Source of the DNA: Chloroflexota bacterium
GTDB taxonomy: Bacteria; Chloroflexota; Dehalococcoidia; Bin125
Reading direction: 5' to 3'
NCBI GenBank assembly: GCA_028875225.1
Contig: JAPPFB010000026.1
Location: 51,654-115,653, forward strand
Length of the DNA stretch: 64,000 nucleotides
Shown here: positions 25,148 through 34,663 of the stretch, one piece after another
Numbering within the stretch: the first letter of the stretch is position 1
Layout of the letters: the number at the start of each line of letters is the position of its first letter
Program-made: the position numbers and the translations under genes
Notes under the pieces: model-generated
Seen by the model: the letters and a program-made list of their open reading frames with translations, nothing else
Told to the model about the DNA's origin: nothing
Databases searched by the model: none

Positions 25148-25324
25148 CTAGCTAGACCGATCCAGGCCGCGGATCAGGCGACCGATGCCCTCGGTGCACC
25201 GCCTCGCGATCTGTGCTTCGAGTTCCTCGAGCGGCACTGAAGAACCACTGAGAGGACGCGCGAGACCCTGCGCGGGAGAGAAGCCACCGGTATCTTCCCT
25301 GTATCGTCGCTCCGGTTCGCGCAC
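25148..25324 (-). CDS. Possible short gene or gene remnant
   Basis: From GTG 25324 the minus strand reads 58 codons with protein-like composition (REPERRYREDTGGFSPAQGL, later LEELEAQIARRCTEGIGRLI) and a clean stop. The frame stays open further upstream with no good start, overlapping the divergent gene at 25383, so it could be the tail of a lost gene. No family was recognised. Confidence 0.3.
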   Translation of the reverse strand: MREPERRYREDTGGFSPAQGLARPLSGSSVPLEELEAQIARRCTEGIGRLIRGLDRSS

Positions 25325-25382
25325 GTCGTAGAGAACGCCCCCCCTGATACGTTGTTGCTCCGGTTCGAACTAGGATGCAGCC

Positions 25383-26060
25383 ATGCGACTGACGGACGGA
25401 CTGACAGAGACAATACGTGGGTTGGCTACGAAGTGGCGCCTACACGTCTTCGCCGCGATATGGCTAGTTGCCATTGGCGCGATGGCATTCGGACTGAGCA
25501 AGCTGGCGCCGGAAGGAGAGGCAGCGGGCGGTGTGGTGTTGGCGGCGATCGCGCTCGGCGCATACCGGTTATCCGGTTGGGCACTCGATCTTCTGGGTTC
25601 GATAGTGGTTGAGCTGTTGGTGTGGCCTCTTCTCAAGCTCGGCGACAGGGCGCGCGACATGGAGGGTGCCGCGTTCGCTTCTGCGGTGAGGATGCTCGAC
25701 AGTGAAGGACGCGACCCGCACTTCGCTAAGCTGCACCCCCTCCATGAAGAAATGCGCGACGTGCGACGCGACCTCGAGAAGATCGCGAGAAGTGCTGAAC
25801 GGATCGCGCGTCAGAGTGACGTTCGCAAGAGGGCGTTCGCGAGCGTCACGCCGCGCAAACACGTCCTGGTTGAGAGCATGCTCGACTTGTCCGCGGTGGC
25901 GTCAGAGGAAGAACTCGGCGACGGCGCCTTCAACGGGGCCGTGTTTGAGATGCCGGATGGGACCTATTGGGAGATTCCCGGCGGAAACGCCACCTTCGTC
26001 TCGGCGTTGGATGGCGTCGAGGGCAGCCGGTTCATTCAGTTGCGACGAGTAGACCGATGA
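25383..26060 (+). CDS. Membrane protein with two helices and a cytosolic coiled coil
   Basis: A 225-residue protein from ATG 25383. Two membrane helices lie at about residues 21-41 and 48-80. Residues 100-150 are charged and helical (HPLHEEMRDVRRDLEKIARS), a likely coiled coil. A C-terminal globular region has MPDGTYWEIPGGNATFVS. No domain was recognised. Its place between a restriction system and a SIR2 gene hints at a defence-related role, but this is guilt by association only. Confidence 0.6.
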   Translation: MRLTDGLTETIRGLATKWRLHVFAAIWLVAIGAMAFGLSKLAPEGEAAGGVVLAAIALGAYRLSGWALDLLGSIVVELLVWPLLKLGDRARDMEGAAFASAVRMLDSEGRDPHFAKLHPLHEEMRDVRRDLEKIARSAERIARQSDVRKRAFASVTPRKHVLVESMLDLSAVASEEELGDGAFNGAVFEMPDGTYWEIPGGNATFVSALDGVEGSRFIQLRRVDR

Positions 26061-26161
26061 GACACCAGCTTTTGGACTTACTCCTGATGAACCACGAGCA
26101 GCTGGCCCCAACCACGCCGAGGGTCAGAACAGGGGGTGTCCTCCCGCCTTTACAGTCCAAC

Positions 26162-26195
26162 CTCCCAAACGAAGGTTCGCAGTTCGGTAGCGTTA
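26162..26195. repeat. Partial copy of a dispersed element
   Basis: CTCCCAAACGAAGGTTCGCA and the bases after it match the segment at about 39105-39141 (CTTCCCAAAAGAAAGTTCGC...) closely. There it immediately precedes a full copy of the 50-bp repeat. Here it lies at the 3' end of a truncated gene. Confidence 0.45.
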
Positions 26196-26212
26196 CGCCC
26201 ACTTTTTCGGAC

Positions 26213-26833
26213 CTAGACGTACCGAATTGCGAACTGGTTCGCCGTCCGCGCCACGCCACCCCGCGGAGGGTTCGTTGCGCAGGCTCTTCGAGGAGCCGCG
26301 TTTGTGAGAGGCACCGGCCACGCTGGCATTGCGAGCTGTGAGGTCAACGATCTTGAGACGATTGCGACGAAGGGCTGCCTGCGGCGGCACGGGAGAGCTG
26401 GAGAGTTTGCGATTGGACAATGCCCAGTTGGGAAGGATGTCTGGCGGCGATTTCGCGGCAACTCCAAAGTCCAGCTGCGGCTCGCACCTGACTGCCCCTC
26501 TGCCGCGCTAACTGACTCGCTGCGTCTACTGGTAGCGTCCTCGACTTCTTCGACTGCCTCAGGCAGATAAATCGACACCGTGTAGGGCGCCGTCTTGAGC
26601 CAGCGATCGTGCCCGACGTTGGCAGGGACGAAACGACCCGGCAGGAGTATTCGCTCGCCCCAGCCGTCGTCCTCGCGTAGCTGGAGCGCGAATTCAACTC
26701 GGCCACTCTCGACCTGACGTGCGTTGATTCGGACTTCTGTCGTGCGGGTAGCGGATTGTGCGAAAACGGCGCTAATGATTCCGATGGTGAGTAGCAAGGT
26801 CACCGCGACTGCGACGATGGTGCGTTTGGACAC
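26213..26833 (-). CDS. Truncated exported protein with the N-terminal domain shared by the 45-48 kb binding proteins
   Basis: From GTG 26833 a signal anchor (SKRTIVAVAVTLLLTIGIIS) is followed by TEVRINARQVESGRVEFALQ, DGWGERILLPGRFVP and YTVSIYLPEAVEEVED. The same domain heads the proteins at 45439-46776 and 46888-48165 (EVRIAARATGDGRVEVALQ..., ARFLPTD...). After about residue 100 the likeness stops. The remaining frame is Arg/Ser/Pro-rich with no family signal, and a repeat lies at its end. I read it as a gene that has lost its binding domain. Confidence 0.45.
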   Translation of the reverse strand: MSKRTIVAVAVTLLLTIGIISAVFAQSATRTTEVRINARQVESGRVEFALQLREDDGWGERILLPGRFVPANVGHDRWLKTAPYTVSIYLPEAVEEVEDATSRRSESVSAAEGQSGASRSWTLELPRNRRQTSFPTGHCPIANSPALPCRRRQPFVAIVSRSLTSQLAMPAWPVPLTNAAPRRACATNPPRGGVARTANQFAIRYV

Positions 26834-27182
26834 GATCGATCCCAGGCTCGCTGATGGTGCGCCTGGATCGGGGGTCAAAATGGGCAGGGATAGTGAGCAT
26901 GTTTGCTCCCTCCCTCGCACGAGGCATGGTCAGTGCCAGCGAACCGTGACTCGTGTGAACCCCACGGAGGGAGCATGCGCACCACTCCTGAGTCGGCAGG
27001 GTTCACTCAAGTCCGATGGGCTGGCTCGGGCAGTATGTCAGAACAGATACGCGTGCGTTGGCGAACCCACCGAACGCCTTAGAATTGACTCAGCGGCCCC
27101 AGCCTGCACGCTATGAGGGCCGCTGGACCTAGAATTTCGCCTGTCGTGAGGATATCACGAGGGGCTGGTCGGGAATGCCCGC
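26834..27182. other. No supported gene
   Basis: No frame with a ribosome-binding site or protein family signal. It contains the divergent upstream regions of the genes on either side. Confidence 0.35.
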
Positions 27183-27542
27183 GTGCTCCGCCGGATCCTT
27201 CGGGCCATTCAATGCGATTTCCTTGAAATGCTGCGCAGCCGCCTGCTGCATCGTGCGAGTAACTACGTCGTTGCCCTCGTCATCGTGGTCGTCACGAACA
27301 TCTTCAACACGTTCATCTCGAACTGGCTGGAATGGAGCATCGTGATAGAAGCCGGAGTCGCCATCGGCATTGCCGTAGGAGTGTTCTCCCTCTGGTGGTA
27401 CGGGCGTCGCGTGGTAAGGAGATATGCCCACCTCCTGGAGCCGGAGCCTTCGCCCGAAGAGGCGAGGCTCGAACGCATCGAGGCGAAGCTGGAAGAACTG
27501 CCTCAGCGCATTGCCGAAGCGATTCGCCAGTCTGGTGATTAG
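27183..27542 (+). CDS. Small two-helix membrane protein with coiled-coil tail
   Basis: A 119-residue frame from GTG 27183 (GGGAA upstream); an ATG at 27228 is an alternative. Membrane helices lie at about residues 28-46 and 52-74. The tail is acidic and helical (EPSPEEARLERIEAKLEELP) and ends as the next gene starts. Function unknown. Confidence 0.5.
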   Translation: MLRRILRAIQCDFLEMLRSRLLHRASNYVVALVIVVVTNIFNTFISNWLEWSIVIEAGVAIGIAVGVFSLWWYGRRVVRRYAHLLEPEPSPEEARLERIEAKLEELPQRIAEAIRQSGD

Positions 27543-27852
27543 AGGTCGAGCCATACCGATCATCCTCGTTGCAGTTGCATTCATAGTCGCCTGCGGCGCT
27601 GGTGACACAACTGCCACCGAGCAGATCGGCGACCACACATACGAGTGCCGAGGGCGTGGCGCCGGCGCAGCCGTTGTTGTAGACGGGGTGGAGTTCCACT
27701 ATGACGACTCCTGGAATCTCTATGTGTTGGCTGATGGCTACAAGGACTCTCCCGGCATCACCTCGGCACGGGAACGGGCCGAATGGAGACGAGTGGCGGA
27801 CTTCGTTGACGACTGTGTGATTCCCAGGCCGAGCGATTACCTGCGCGACTAG
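27535..27852 (+). CDS. Small lipoprotein
   Basis: A 105-residue frame from GTG 27535, overlapping the stop of the membrane protein by 8 bp. The N-terminus is basic, then hydrophobic (IPIILVAVAFIVACGAG), with a lipobox-like VAC, so the product should be lipid-anchored. The mature part has HTYECRGRGAGAAVVVDG and a second Cys near the end. No family was recognised. Overlap with the upstream gene suggests the two work at the same membrane. Confidence 0.5.
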   Translation: MIRGRAIPIILVAVAFIVACGAGDTTATEQIGDHTYECRGRGAGAAVVVDGVEFHYDDSWNLYVLADGYKDSPGITSARERAEWRRVADFVDDCVIPRPSDYLRD

Positions 27853-27951
27853 CAGCAACATCCAGATCTCATCGACGGGCACTATCCGATACAACCCCTT
27901 GAGTTTCGTCCAAACTGGTGGTCTGTCCATGGACTGATACGCTTTGGCCCC

Positions 27952-30900
27952 ATGAAAATCGAGGGAATCGACTTCCCTGAGCAAGTAGTTTCGGCGCTCC
28001 GCGAGGATCGCCTCGTTGTGTTCGCCGGCGCCGGAGTCTCAATGGGCCTCCCGGCTAACCTGCCCAGCTTCAGTCAGTTGGCTAGCTCTGTTGCTCAAGG
28101 AACGGGCCAGTTCCGCCTCAGAGACGAACCTATCGATCGGTTTCTGGGGCAACTTGCATTGCGGGGAGTAGACGTTCGCCGCCGGGCGCTGAGAGAGCTA
28201 ACCGGCGAGAGCGTCTGTCCGACACCGCTTCACAAGGAATTGTTGAGGTGCTTTCCCATTTCGGCCAACGTGCGCGTTGTAACGACGAACTTCGACTGCC
28301 TGTTCGAGGACGCCGCGGAGTCACAGCTTGACGGTCGCACTGAGGTGTATACCGCGCCGGCGCTGCCGTTGGGATCGAGCTTTCAAGGCATCGTCCACGT
28401 CCACGGCTCCGTCAAACAGCCGACAGGAATCGTCCTGACCGATGCGGATTTCGGCCGCGCCTACCTGACCGAGGGCTGGGCGAGGCGCTTTCTGGTCGAC
28501 CTCTTCAACGCGTATACGGTGTTGTTCGTCGGCTACAGCCACGACGACATCGTGATGTCGTACCTGGCGCGCGCGCTGCCGGCTCCGCATCCGATGCTTG
28601 AGAACTCACCTCGGCGCTTCGCACTGGCTCCCGAAACGGACGATGCGCACTGGAGTTTCCTCGGGATCTGCCCGATCTGGTACGGAAAGACCGCTGGCGG
28701 CGATCACTCCGCGCTGGGAGAAGGCGTCAAGGGCTTGGCCACCTACATGCGTCGAGGCTTCCGCGACTGGCAGCGTATCATTCATGGCGTGGCGCAGCAG
28801 CAACCGCCCCGCGATCAGCAAAGTGCCGATCTGATTGCGGACGCACTGTCTGATCCCATACGAACGCGGTTTTTCACCCAATCGGCAACGGATCCCGAGT
28901 GGGTTGAGTGGCTCAGCGATCGCGGGCTGCTAGACAGAGTCTTTGCGACTGAGCTCTCAGGTGACGCCCGGCAGATCCAGTGGCAGCTGACCCGCTGGCT
29001 GTGCGCCAGCTTCGCGAGGGATCACGCTGAAGTGCTCAGACGTCTCCTCGCTCGTCACGGCATGGTCTTGACGGCCGATCTATGGCGAGAACTGGCGGGT
29101 CAACTCACGGCGCAGAGCGAGCAACCCTTCGCGCCCAGCGACTTGTCGAGTTGGGTCTCTCTCCTACTGGAGCAGATCCCGACCCAGATTCATGACCCGG
29201 AGTTCGAGTTGCACAACATCGCTCAGGTGGCCGCTGGCGCCGAGTTGCATGATCGACTCTTCGGTACATTCGAAGCGCTTGCGCAGACGTGCCTCACAGC
29301 GAGGGATACCTCCGAATCGGAGAACTGGACCCTGCAGGAGGTGTGGACCCGGTACGTATCGGCGCTCGTCGATCGTGCCGCCGAGCGCCTTCTCCTGCCG
29401 CTGCTGCAGCTCTTGCGCCAGCGTCACCGCATGATGAGCCAAGACGGAGTCGCGACGGAGAACTACAGCGATGATGCGTGGCGAAGAACCGCAATCGAAC
29501 CCGGTGACAGACCAGCAAACGAGAGCGCTGCAATCGATGTCGTGATCGACGCCTGTCGCGACTGCTTGGAGTACCTCACGGAGAACAAGCCGGCCGTTGC
29601 CGAAACCTACATCGACCAGCTCGCTCGGGACGAATCGCCGCTGCTGCGACGCATCGCCGTGCACAGCGCGGACCGCCTGTCCGGGTTGTCGGCGGACTCG
29701 AAGATCGATTGGTTGCTCCAACACATTGAGCTTCACGATGAACTCTGCCGACGCGAACTGGTTCGGTTCCTTGAGCACACGTACGGCGAAGCATCCGGCG
29801 ATCGCCGGGAGTCTGTCCTGGCGGCGGTGAGCCGCTATCCGGATGACGGCCCGGCGTACGACGGTCGAGAGCTGTTCATTGGCTATAGCAAGCTGAACTG
29901 GCTCACGAAACTGAGTCAGATCAACCCGCACTGTTCAGCGACTACAAATGCTCGGGATCGCCTGCAGTCGGAGTTTCCGGACATTCAAGCCCATGACTCT
30001 CTCGGTGATCCGTATGCGGATGGGGAAATCCAGGCGCTGGACCTGCAGAGCCCCTGGAACGCCAATGAGTTGCTGGCGAAACCGCCAGCCGAGTGGATGC
30101 CGGAGATCGCCGACTTCAAGGCAACTGATCCGTTTGGACCGAGCGTTCAAGGGCTGGTGCGGTCCGTCCAAGACGCCGCCAGTCGAGACTTCGATTGGGG
30201 TGTTGCCCTTGGGCAAGCCCTTGTCGCCCGACAGTACTGGGAGACCGATCTCTGGCGCGCGCTGTTCCACACTTGGACTGGCGAACTGGGCGAGGAGCGG
30301 TATCTCAAAGTCCTTCGGTTCTTGAACGACGACGGGGTGTTCCAGCATCACCCGCGTGAAGTCTGCCGCACGTTGGCCGGATTCGTGCGAGACGGCAACC
30401 AGACGTACGCCGCCCCGCACCTTACGTATGTAAACGTCATGGCGGACAGGCTCTGGACCTATGCCGCCACTGACGCGGACGCCACAGGGATGCGCGACTG
30501 GGAGACCCTGTCACTCAGCCGCGCTCCGGGACCGCTGACCGAGTTCTGGCTCTACAGCCTTTCAATTGGGCTACGAGAGGCGCAACTCACGCCCGGCGAA
30601 CTCCCCGCCCTCCACCGAACAGCATTGGAGACGATGCTGGAAGACGACGGTCCGGCTGGCGCTATGGCCATTGCTTTCCTAATGTCCCGGTTCGAGTTCC
30701 TGCGCCGTGCGGACAGAGACTGGACCGAAAATCATCTCCTGCCGCTCCTTACCCAACCGTCTGATCCGGATCGGTATCAGGCCGCCTGGTGCGGCCTGAT
30801 GCGCGGGTCCCTCAGCGGCCAGACGATCGAGTTGCTGGAAGGTCCGCTCCTATGCGCGACCGCTTGTCTGCAGGGCCTTGAAGATGTCAAGACCCGCACG

Positions 30901-31452
30901 AAGTTGGTCGACCGCTTGGCTGGATTGATGATTGACCAAGTTGACGACCCCACCGAGATCTGGATCCCTCTGTTCATGCTCAATGCTGGGTCGACAGAAC
31001 GACGCAGGTTCGTCTGGGCAATCTGGGATCGCCTCAATGGAATGGCGGACTCAGAGCAACGGGGACTCTGGGATCGCTGGCTGAGGCGCTACTGGGTTGA
31101 CCGGATTGAAGGAGTACCCGCGCCGCTCGAAGACTTTGAGGCCGAGTGGATGCTGAGATGGCTGGAACCGCTCCACAGCCTCTTCGCCGAAGCAGTCGAA
31201 TTGGCAATATGTGTGCCGTTCAAGGGAGTTCAGGTTTCGATGCTGTTGCGAGCCCTCATCAAGGGGGATCATTGGGAGCGCGAGCCCGATGCGGTGACTG
31301 ACCTGTTGGTACACCTCGTGGACACAGAGTCCGCCACGCCGCCGTTCTTTCACTGGCCGGAACTAATCGAGCGATTGACGCAGTCGGACGCGAGTCAGGA
31401 CAGAAGAGAAAAACTGGAGGAACTGAAGGCACGATTCGGTATCGCGGAGTAG
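27952..31452 (+). CDS. SIR2-family defence protein with large C-terminal region (DUF4020-like)
   Basis: A 1166-residue protein. Residues 15-250 form a SIR2-like NAD-binding domain: VVFAGAGVSMG (23-33), VVTTNFDCLFED (109-120), IVHVHGS (147-153) and LFVGYSHDDI. The remaining 900 residues are helical and repetitive. The last 170 (FEAEWMLRWLEPLHSLFAEA, LLRALIKGDHWE, FFHWPELIERLTQ) resemble the DUF4020 region seen in SIR2 defence proteins. Such proteins deplete NAD+ when they sense a phage component. Here the long helical region would be the sensor. It stands alone, downstream of membrane proteins and upstream of a repeat. Confidence 0.85.
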   Translation: MKIEGIDFPEQVVSALREDRLVVFAGAGVSMGLPANLPSFSQLASSVAQGTGQFRLRDEPIDRFLGQLALRGVDVRRRALRELTGESVCPTPLHKELLRCFPISANVRVVTTNFDCLFEDAAESQLDGRTEVYTAPALPLGSSFQGIVHVHGSVKQPTGIVLTDADFGRAYLTEGWARRFLVDLFNAYTVLFVGYSHDDIVMSYLARALPAPHPMLENSPRRFALAPETDDAHWSFLGICPIWYGKTAGGDHSALGEGVKGLATYMRRGFRDWQRIIHGVAQQQPPRDQQSADLIADALSDPIRTRFFTQSATDPEWVEWLSDRGLLDRVFATELSGDARQIQWQLTRWLCASFARDHAEVLRRLLARHGMVLTADLWRELAGQLTAQSEQPFAPSDLSSWVSLLLEQIPTQIHDPEFELHNIAQVAAGAELHDRLFGTFEALAQTCLTARDTSESENWTLQEVWTRYVSALVDRAAERLLLPLLQLLRQRHRMMSQDGVATENYSDDAWRRTAIEPGDRPANESAAIDVVIDACRDCLEYLTENKPAVAETYIDQLARDESPLLRRIAVHSADRLSGLSADSKIDWLLQHIELHDELCRRELVRFLEHTYGEASGDRRESVLAAVSRYPDDGPAYDGRELFIGYSKLNWLTKLSQINPHCSATTNARDRLQSEFPDIQAHDSLGDPYADGEIQALDLQSPWNANELLAKPPAEWMPEIADFKATDPFGPSVQGLVRSVQDAASRDFDWGVALGQALVARQYWETDLWRALFHTWTGELGEERYLKVLRFLNDDGVFQHHPREVCRTLAGFVRDGNQTYAAPHLTYVNVMADRLWTYAATDADATGMRDWETLSLSRAPGPLTEFWLYSLSIGLREAQLTPGELPALHRTALETMLEDDGPAGAMAIAFLMSRFEFLRRADRDWTENHLLPLLTQPSDPDRYQAAWCGLMRGSLSGQTIELLEGPLLCATACLQGLEDVKTRTKLVDRLAGLMIDQVDDPTEIWIPLFMLNAGSTERRRFVWAIWDRLNGMADSEQRGLWDRWLRRYWVDRIEGVPAPLEDFEAEWMLRWLEPLHSLFAEAVELAICVPFKGVQVSMLLRALIKGDHWEREPDAVTDLLVHLVDTESATPPFFHWPELIERLTQSDASQDRREKLEELKARFGIAE

Positions 31453-31556
31453 GAGGATTGGAAGACCTGTGGTCGCTGCCGCCTCCCATGGGAAACTCAG
31501 GCATCCTACCCGTTACCGGGGAAATCGACTCAAGCGTCGTTGAGTCACCACTCCAG

Positions 31557-31602
31557 GCTGAACCTCAACTCGAAAGTTCTCGATTTTGTCCAGTTTGGTG
31601 GG
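31557..31602 (-). repeat. Dispersed 50-bp repeat, copy A
   Basis: The reverse complement reads CCACCAAACTGGACAAAATC followed by GAGAACTTTCGAGTTGAGG, one base different from copies B and C over about 45 bp. Confidence 0.75.
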
Positions 31603-31965
31603 CCGCATCGGGAGGTAGAGGCGGCATCGAAAACGACTCTGCGACCGACAACCGAGTGCCACTTGATGCGAGGTCGCCTTGTTCCGCCGCGAAGCCGAGG
31701 TGGACACGACACGGCGCGAGCTTTCGAATCGCCGGTAACGGGCAGGCTCTCCGCGCCCCGGGCTCGGCCGGACGTTCCCACTACTGTGTGCCAAGCCGCG
31801 GCCCATCAAGATTGGCGGTGCGCGGCCCAATCGCTGGAGCAGCTGTCATATCACCAACCGCGTGTTAGGGAAGGTCAGGCCGTAGTCGCAAGTCAGACGA
31901 AGAAGGTCGCCAAAACTTGGGCTCAGGGCATCCCAGGCAACTGTCTTGCACTCGAGTTGTTGCAA
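31603..31965. other. No supported gene
   Basis: This region lies between the repeat and the 3' end of the pyrimidine operon. Open frames on both strands are Arg/Pro-rich shadows with no start signals. Confidence 0.35.
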
Positions 31966-32973
31966 TCACGTGCCGACGCTCTCAGTCCACCGACGCCACA
32001 ACTCGCGAAACAAAGGGTTGCTACAGGATGCAATCATCCGATCTGCGGAGTCAAACCACCCACGCCGACGTGCCATCTCACAGCCGAGTACGGCCAACAT
32101 GTTCCGGAACGCTTCAGGGCCCTCGTTCCAATCGGCAGCCTGTTCCAGCCGAGCCTGACTCAAACCAGGCTCAATCATGTGCTCTATTCGTCTAGCCAGC
32201 TCCAAGAATGCCGCCTCTGAGTCTTCCATAGGGAGGGCGAGCGAATCTGCATTTGGGGGAAGCTGCTGCTGCGTTACTGAGCGTAGCGCTCTTGCTGCGT
32301 CGCGCTCGTAGAGGTGGAGGCTGTCGCTTATCTGGTGGTACGGCCCACACTCGATTCCGAGCCACCCCGCCATGATCTCTTGTATGGTCATGAACTGGAC
32401 GAAGTTGTACGGCACCCCAAGAAAGAGATCATTGCTCCTTATGATCTGAAGCCAATCGAGCTTGCCTGCCCGGACCTTCAATAGCGACACTAGGTTGCAA
32501 GGGACATCTTGGTTGGCTGGGGTCCCATCCGCCTGTGGAAGGTCGATTGACGAGTCCCAAATCTGCAGGACTGCCTGTCGGGTGTCCGGAGCATTGTTCA
32601 GTGCCAGATAGGCTTTCGTGAGCTGGTCTCCGCTCTGGTGATTGCGTAGGCGGTATCCATAGGCCCCATGCAATAGAGGCCCACTCCCTACGAAGTCGGG
32701 CAGCCTTGAATTCCACGGCTCGAGAAACGCAAGATCGTTCCTGCCGGTCATGATCCAGACAACCTCAGCAATCGCGAAGGCAATGTTCAGTGGCGGGTTA
32801 CGTGAGACCGCCCATCGCTGCTTGGGGTCATCGACCGAGATTGCAACGTGGAGGAGTTCCTTGGTGGCGCCCGCCCTACTTGGCTGCACAACGACACCAT
32901 CATCCATTCGGAACGCCTCCGCGAGCTGTTTCCAAACCTGATCCGCGGTCGGGCCTTCGAAGATCCTAAACAT
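31966..32973 (-). CDS. Thymidylate synthase-family protein with complete active site (possible dUMP/dCMP hydroxymethylase)
   Basis: A 335-residue ThyA homologue. It keeps the nucleophile Cys159 (QDVPCNLVS), Arg179-Ser180-Asp182 (IIRSND), Asn190 (GVPYNFVQF), and His220 and Tyr222 (SLHLY). These match E. coli R166, S167, D169, N177, H207 and Y209. The N-terminal 120 residues differ from cellular ThyA, with a PLNIAFAIAEVVWIMTGRND segment. The family methylates or hydroxymethylates the 5-position of dUMP or dCMP with a folate donor. It is the last of six overlapping genes: its ATG overlaps the stop of the kinase fusion by 8 bp. The exact substrate cannot be read from sequence. Confidence 0.8.
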   Translation of the reverse strand: MFRIFEGPTADQVWKQLAEAFRMDDGVVVQPSRAGATKELLHVAISVDDPKQRWAVSRNPPLNIAFAIAEVVWIMTGRNDLAFLEPWNSRLPDFVGSGPLLHGAYGYRLRNHQSGDQLTKAYLALNNAPDTRQAVLQIWDSSIDLPQADGTPANQDVPCNLVSLLKVRAGKLDWLQIIRSNDLFLGVPYNFVQFMTIQEIMAGWLGIECGPYHQISDSLHLYERDAARALRSVTQQQLPPNADSLALPMEDSEAAFLELARRIEHMIEPGLSQARLEQAADWNEGPEAFRNMLAVLGCEMARRRGWFDSADRMIASCSNPLFRELWRRWTESVGT

Positions 32974-34663
32974 TCGAGTGCCTTAAGGACGCGATGGAGT
33001 TGTTGATGCCCCACTTGGGCGGATACCACGGTTTCAGAGGATCGGCAGCGTGACGAAAAACCTGCTTGATACGGGTTCGCCCGCTGACCCCTTTGACCCC
33101 AGGGTGCTTGACGCGCGCGTACTTGGAGACCTCGCAGAAGAGATTCTGGCAGTCAATGAGCTGAAGCCTTCTGCCCCACAGATCACGGAACTGAAGGCCG
33201 CGCCGTTCGAACTCTTCCTCCTGCCGGTCAGCAACCACCCGGATCAGGTCAGCCTCTGTCAATCCTCCCAGGTCAGTGAAGCACTTGCGGATGCCATCCA
33301 AGGCTCCGGGGCCGGGGACGACGAACTCCATCTCTGAGAACTCGGTCATCTCGCTGTAGTTCAGATCGGTCACAAACTGGTACGCAAGGAAGTCACCAAT
33401 CGAAGGGTAGGAACGGAGCACCACAAAGGCATCACGCATCGTGCGTGCTCGCGCGACCATCCGCGGAACATCATCAGACATCATCCGTTCCACCAACTTG
33501 AGATGATTGCTGTGCTTCCTGTCATACCCGAAGGCGCGACCTGCTGACGGCATGATGTAGGCCGCAGAGTAGATAGGTCGTCCCTTCGCCATTTCCCTGG
33601 ACAACACCTCGTCGTAAATGTCGAACGCAAAGGACGAGAATCTGACCTCGCCAAGGGATTCTTTCAGGAGTTCCCAGGTCTCGATCTTGTTGAATATCTT
33701 GAAGAGCAGGGTGCGAAAGAAGACCTCCTCCGGGGACTGCGGCCCTTCATATATGACGTTCCGGATCAGGTACTGACTGACCCGGTCTGAAGCCCGATAT
33801 GCGTTCGTGAACTTGTAGTGTGCCAGTACCGAGTCCTCGGTCCACGGTGGCGAGCGGCCTTCAAGGCGTCGAAAAAACACCTCCTGTCGTTCCGCCGCGA
33901 AACGCCAATAGCTGTCGTAGACGGCAGTCGGACTGGCGGGTGACAGACGCGACTGATTTGCCGCCCGAATCGTTTGGCCCTCAGGAAGCGTGAGTTGGAT
34001 GCTCTGGTCGGCCGCAGCTAGACGGTCCCGTCTTGTCGTCAGTTGCTCAAAAAGCGGAGCGATTGACTTCCATGCCGAGACCAATGATCCCTCGACAGAG
34101 TCCCGATTGCCAAGAACAACCACGAGGGTACGAGACTTCTCCCGCTCAACGAGGTCTCGGTATCCATCCAGCAACTGCTTGTGCAGCTCATCCACGGCAG
34201 CTGCAGCGCCAACCTCTCGCTCGACCAAGAACAGCACATCCGGTATCACGTCCCCCCAGTGAAGCTTCTCGATGTCAATCATGTTCTCCAAAGAACGCTC
34301 CGGGACCCCTAGAACGGCGCCATAGACCCGTGTTGACCACCAGTATCGGTCGAGAACGATCCACTTCCCTTCTCGCAGCGCGGGCAATATCTCTCCTTCA
34401 ATTGCGTCGACATGAGCGGCAATGTGCAGCAACTGAACACTCGTGGGGTCAATCCTGCTCAAGCCAAGTGCGCGTGCATCGTGATGAAGATCGTAGACAA
34501 GGCGACCGAGGGAGCCAGGCCGCACTCCGGGAAACGCCAATCGCTCGCACTGAATGCCGGAGTCGCGCAGACGGCTCACTAGCCGCTCAGCGAGGGTGGT
34601 CTTGCCTACTCCATCGACTCCTTCGAACACGATGAGCTTGCCCGGCGGCTTATTTTCTGTCAC
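32966..34663 (-). CDS. Thymidylate kinase-like domain fused to a 5-hmdU DNA kinase-type helical domain
   Basis: A 565-residue protein from GTG 34663. Residues 9-210 are a thymidylate-kinase-like P-loop domain: LIVFEGVDGVGKTTLAERL (10-28) and the WIVLDRYWWSTRVYG lid/DR region (101-115). Residues 248-540 are an all-helical domain with YWRFAAERQEVFFRRL, PWTEDSVLAHYKFTNAYRAS, DRVSQYLIRNVIY and VFFRTLLFKIFNKIETWELL. This is the signature of the helical domain found in phage 5-hydroxymethyl-dU DNA kinases and related alpha-glutamyl/putrescinyl-thymine pyrophosphorylases. The P-loop kinase plus helical pairing is the architecture of 5-hmdU kinases. It overlaps neighbours by 4 bp upstream and 8 bp downstream. 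Confidence 0.8.
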   Translation of the reverse strand: MTENKPPGKLIVFEGVDGVGKTTLAERLVSRLRDSGIQCERLAFPGVRPGSLGRLVYDLHHDARALGLSRIDPTSVQLLHIAAHVDAIEGEILPALREGKWIVLDRYWWSTRVYGAVLGVPERSLENMIDIEKLHWGDVIPDVLFLVEREVGAAAAVDELHKQLLDGYRDLVEREKSRTLVVVLGNRDSVEGSLVSAWKSIAPLFEQLTTRRDRLAAADQSIQLTLPEGQTIRAANQSRLSPASPTAVYDSYWRFAAERQEVFFRRLEGRSPPWTEDSVLAHYKFTNAYRASDRVSQYLIRNVIYEGPQSPEEVFFRTLLFKIFNKIETWELLKESLGEVRFSSFAFDIYDEVLSREMAKGRPIYSAAYIMPSAGRAFGYDRKHSNHLKLVERMMSDDVPRMVARARTMRDAFVVLRSYPSIGDFLAYQFVTDLNYSEMTEFSEMEFVVPGPGALDGIRKCFTDLGGLTEADLIRVVADRQEEEFERRGLQFRDLWGRRLQLIDCQNLFCEVSKYARVKHPGVKGVSGRTRIKQVFRHAADPLKPWYPPKWGINNSIASLRHSNV

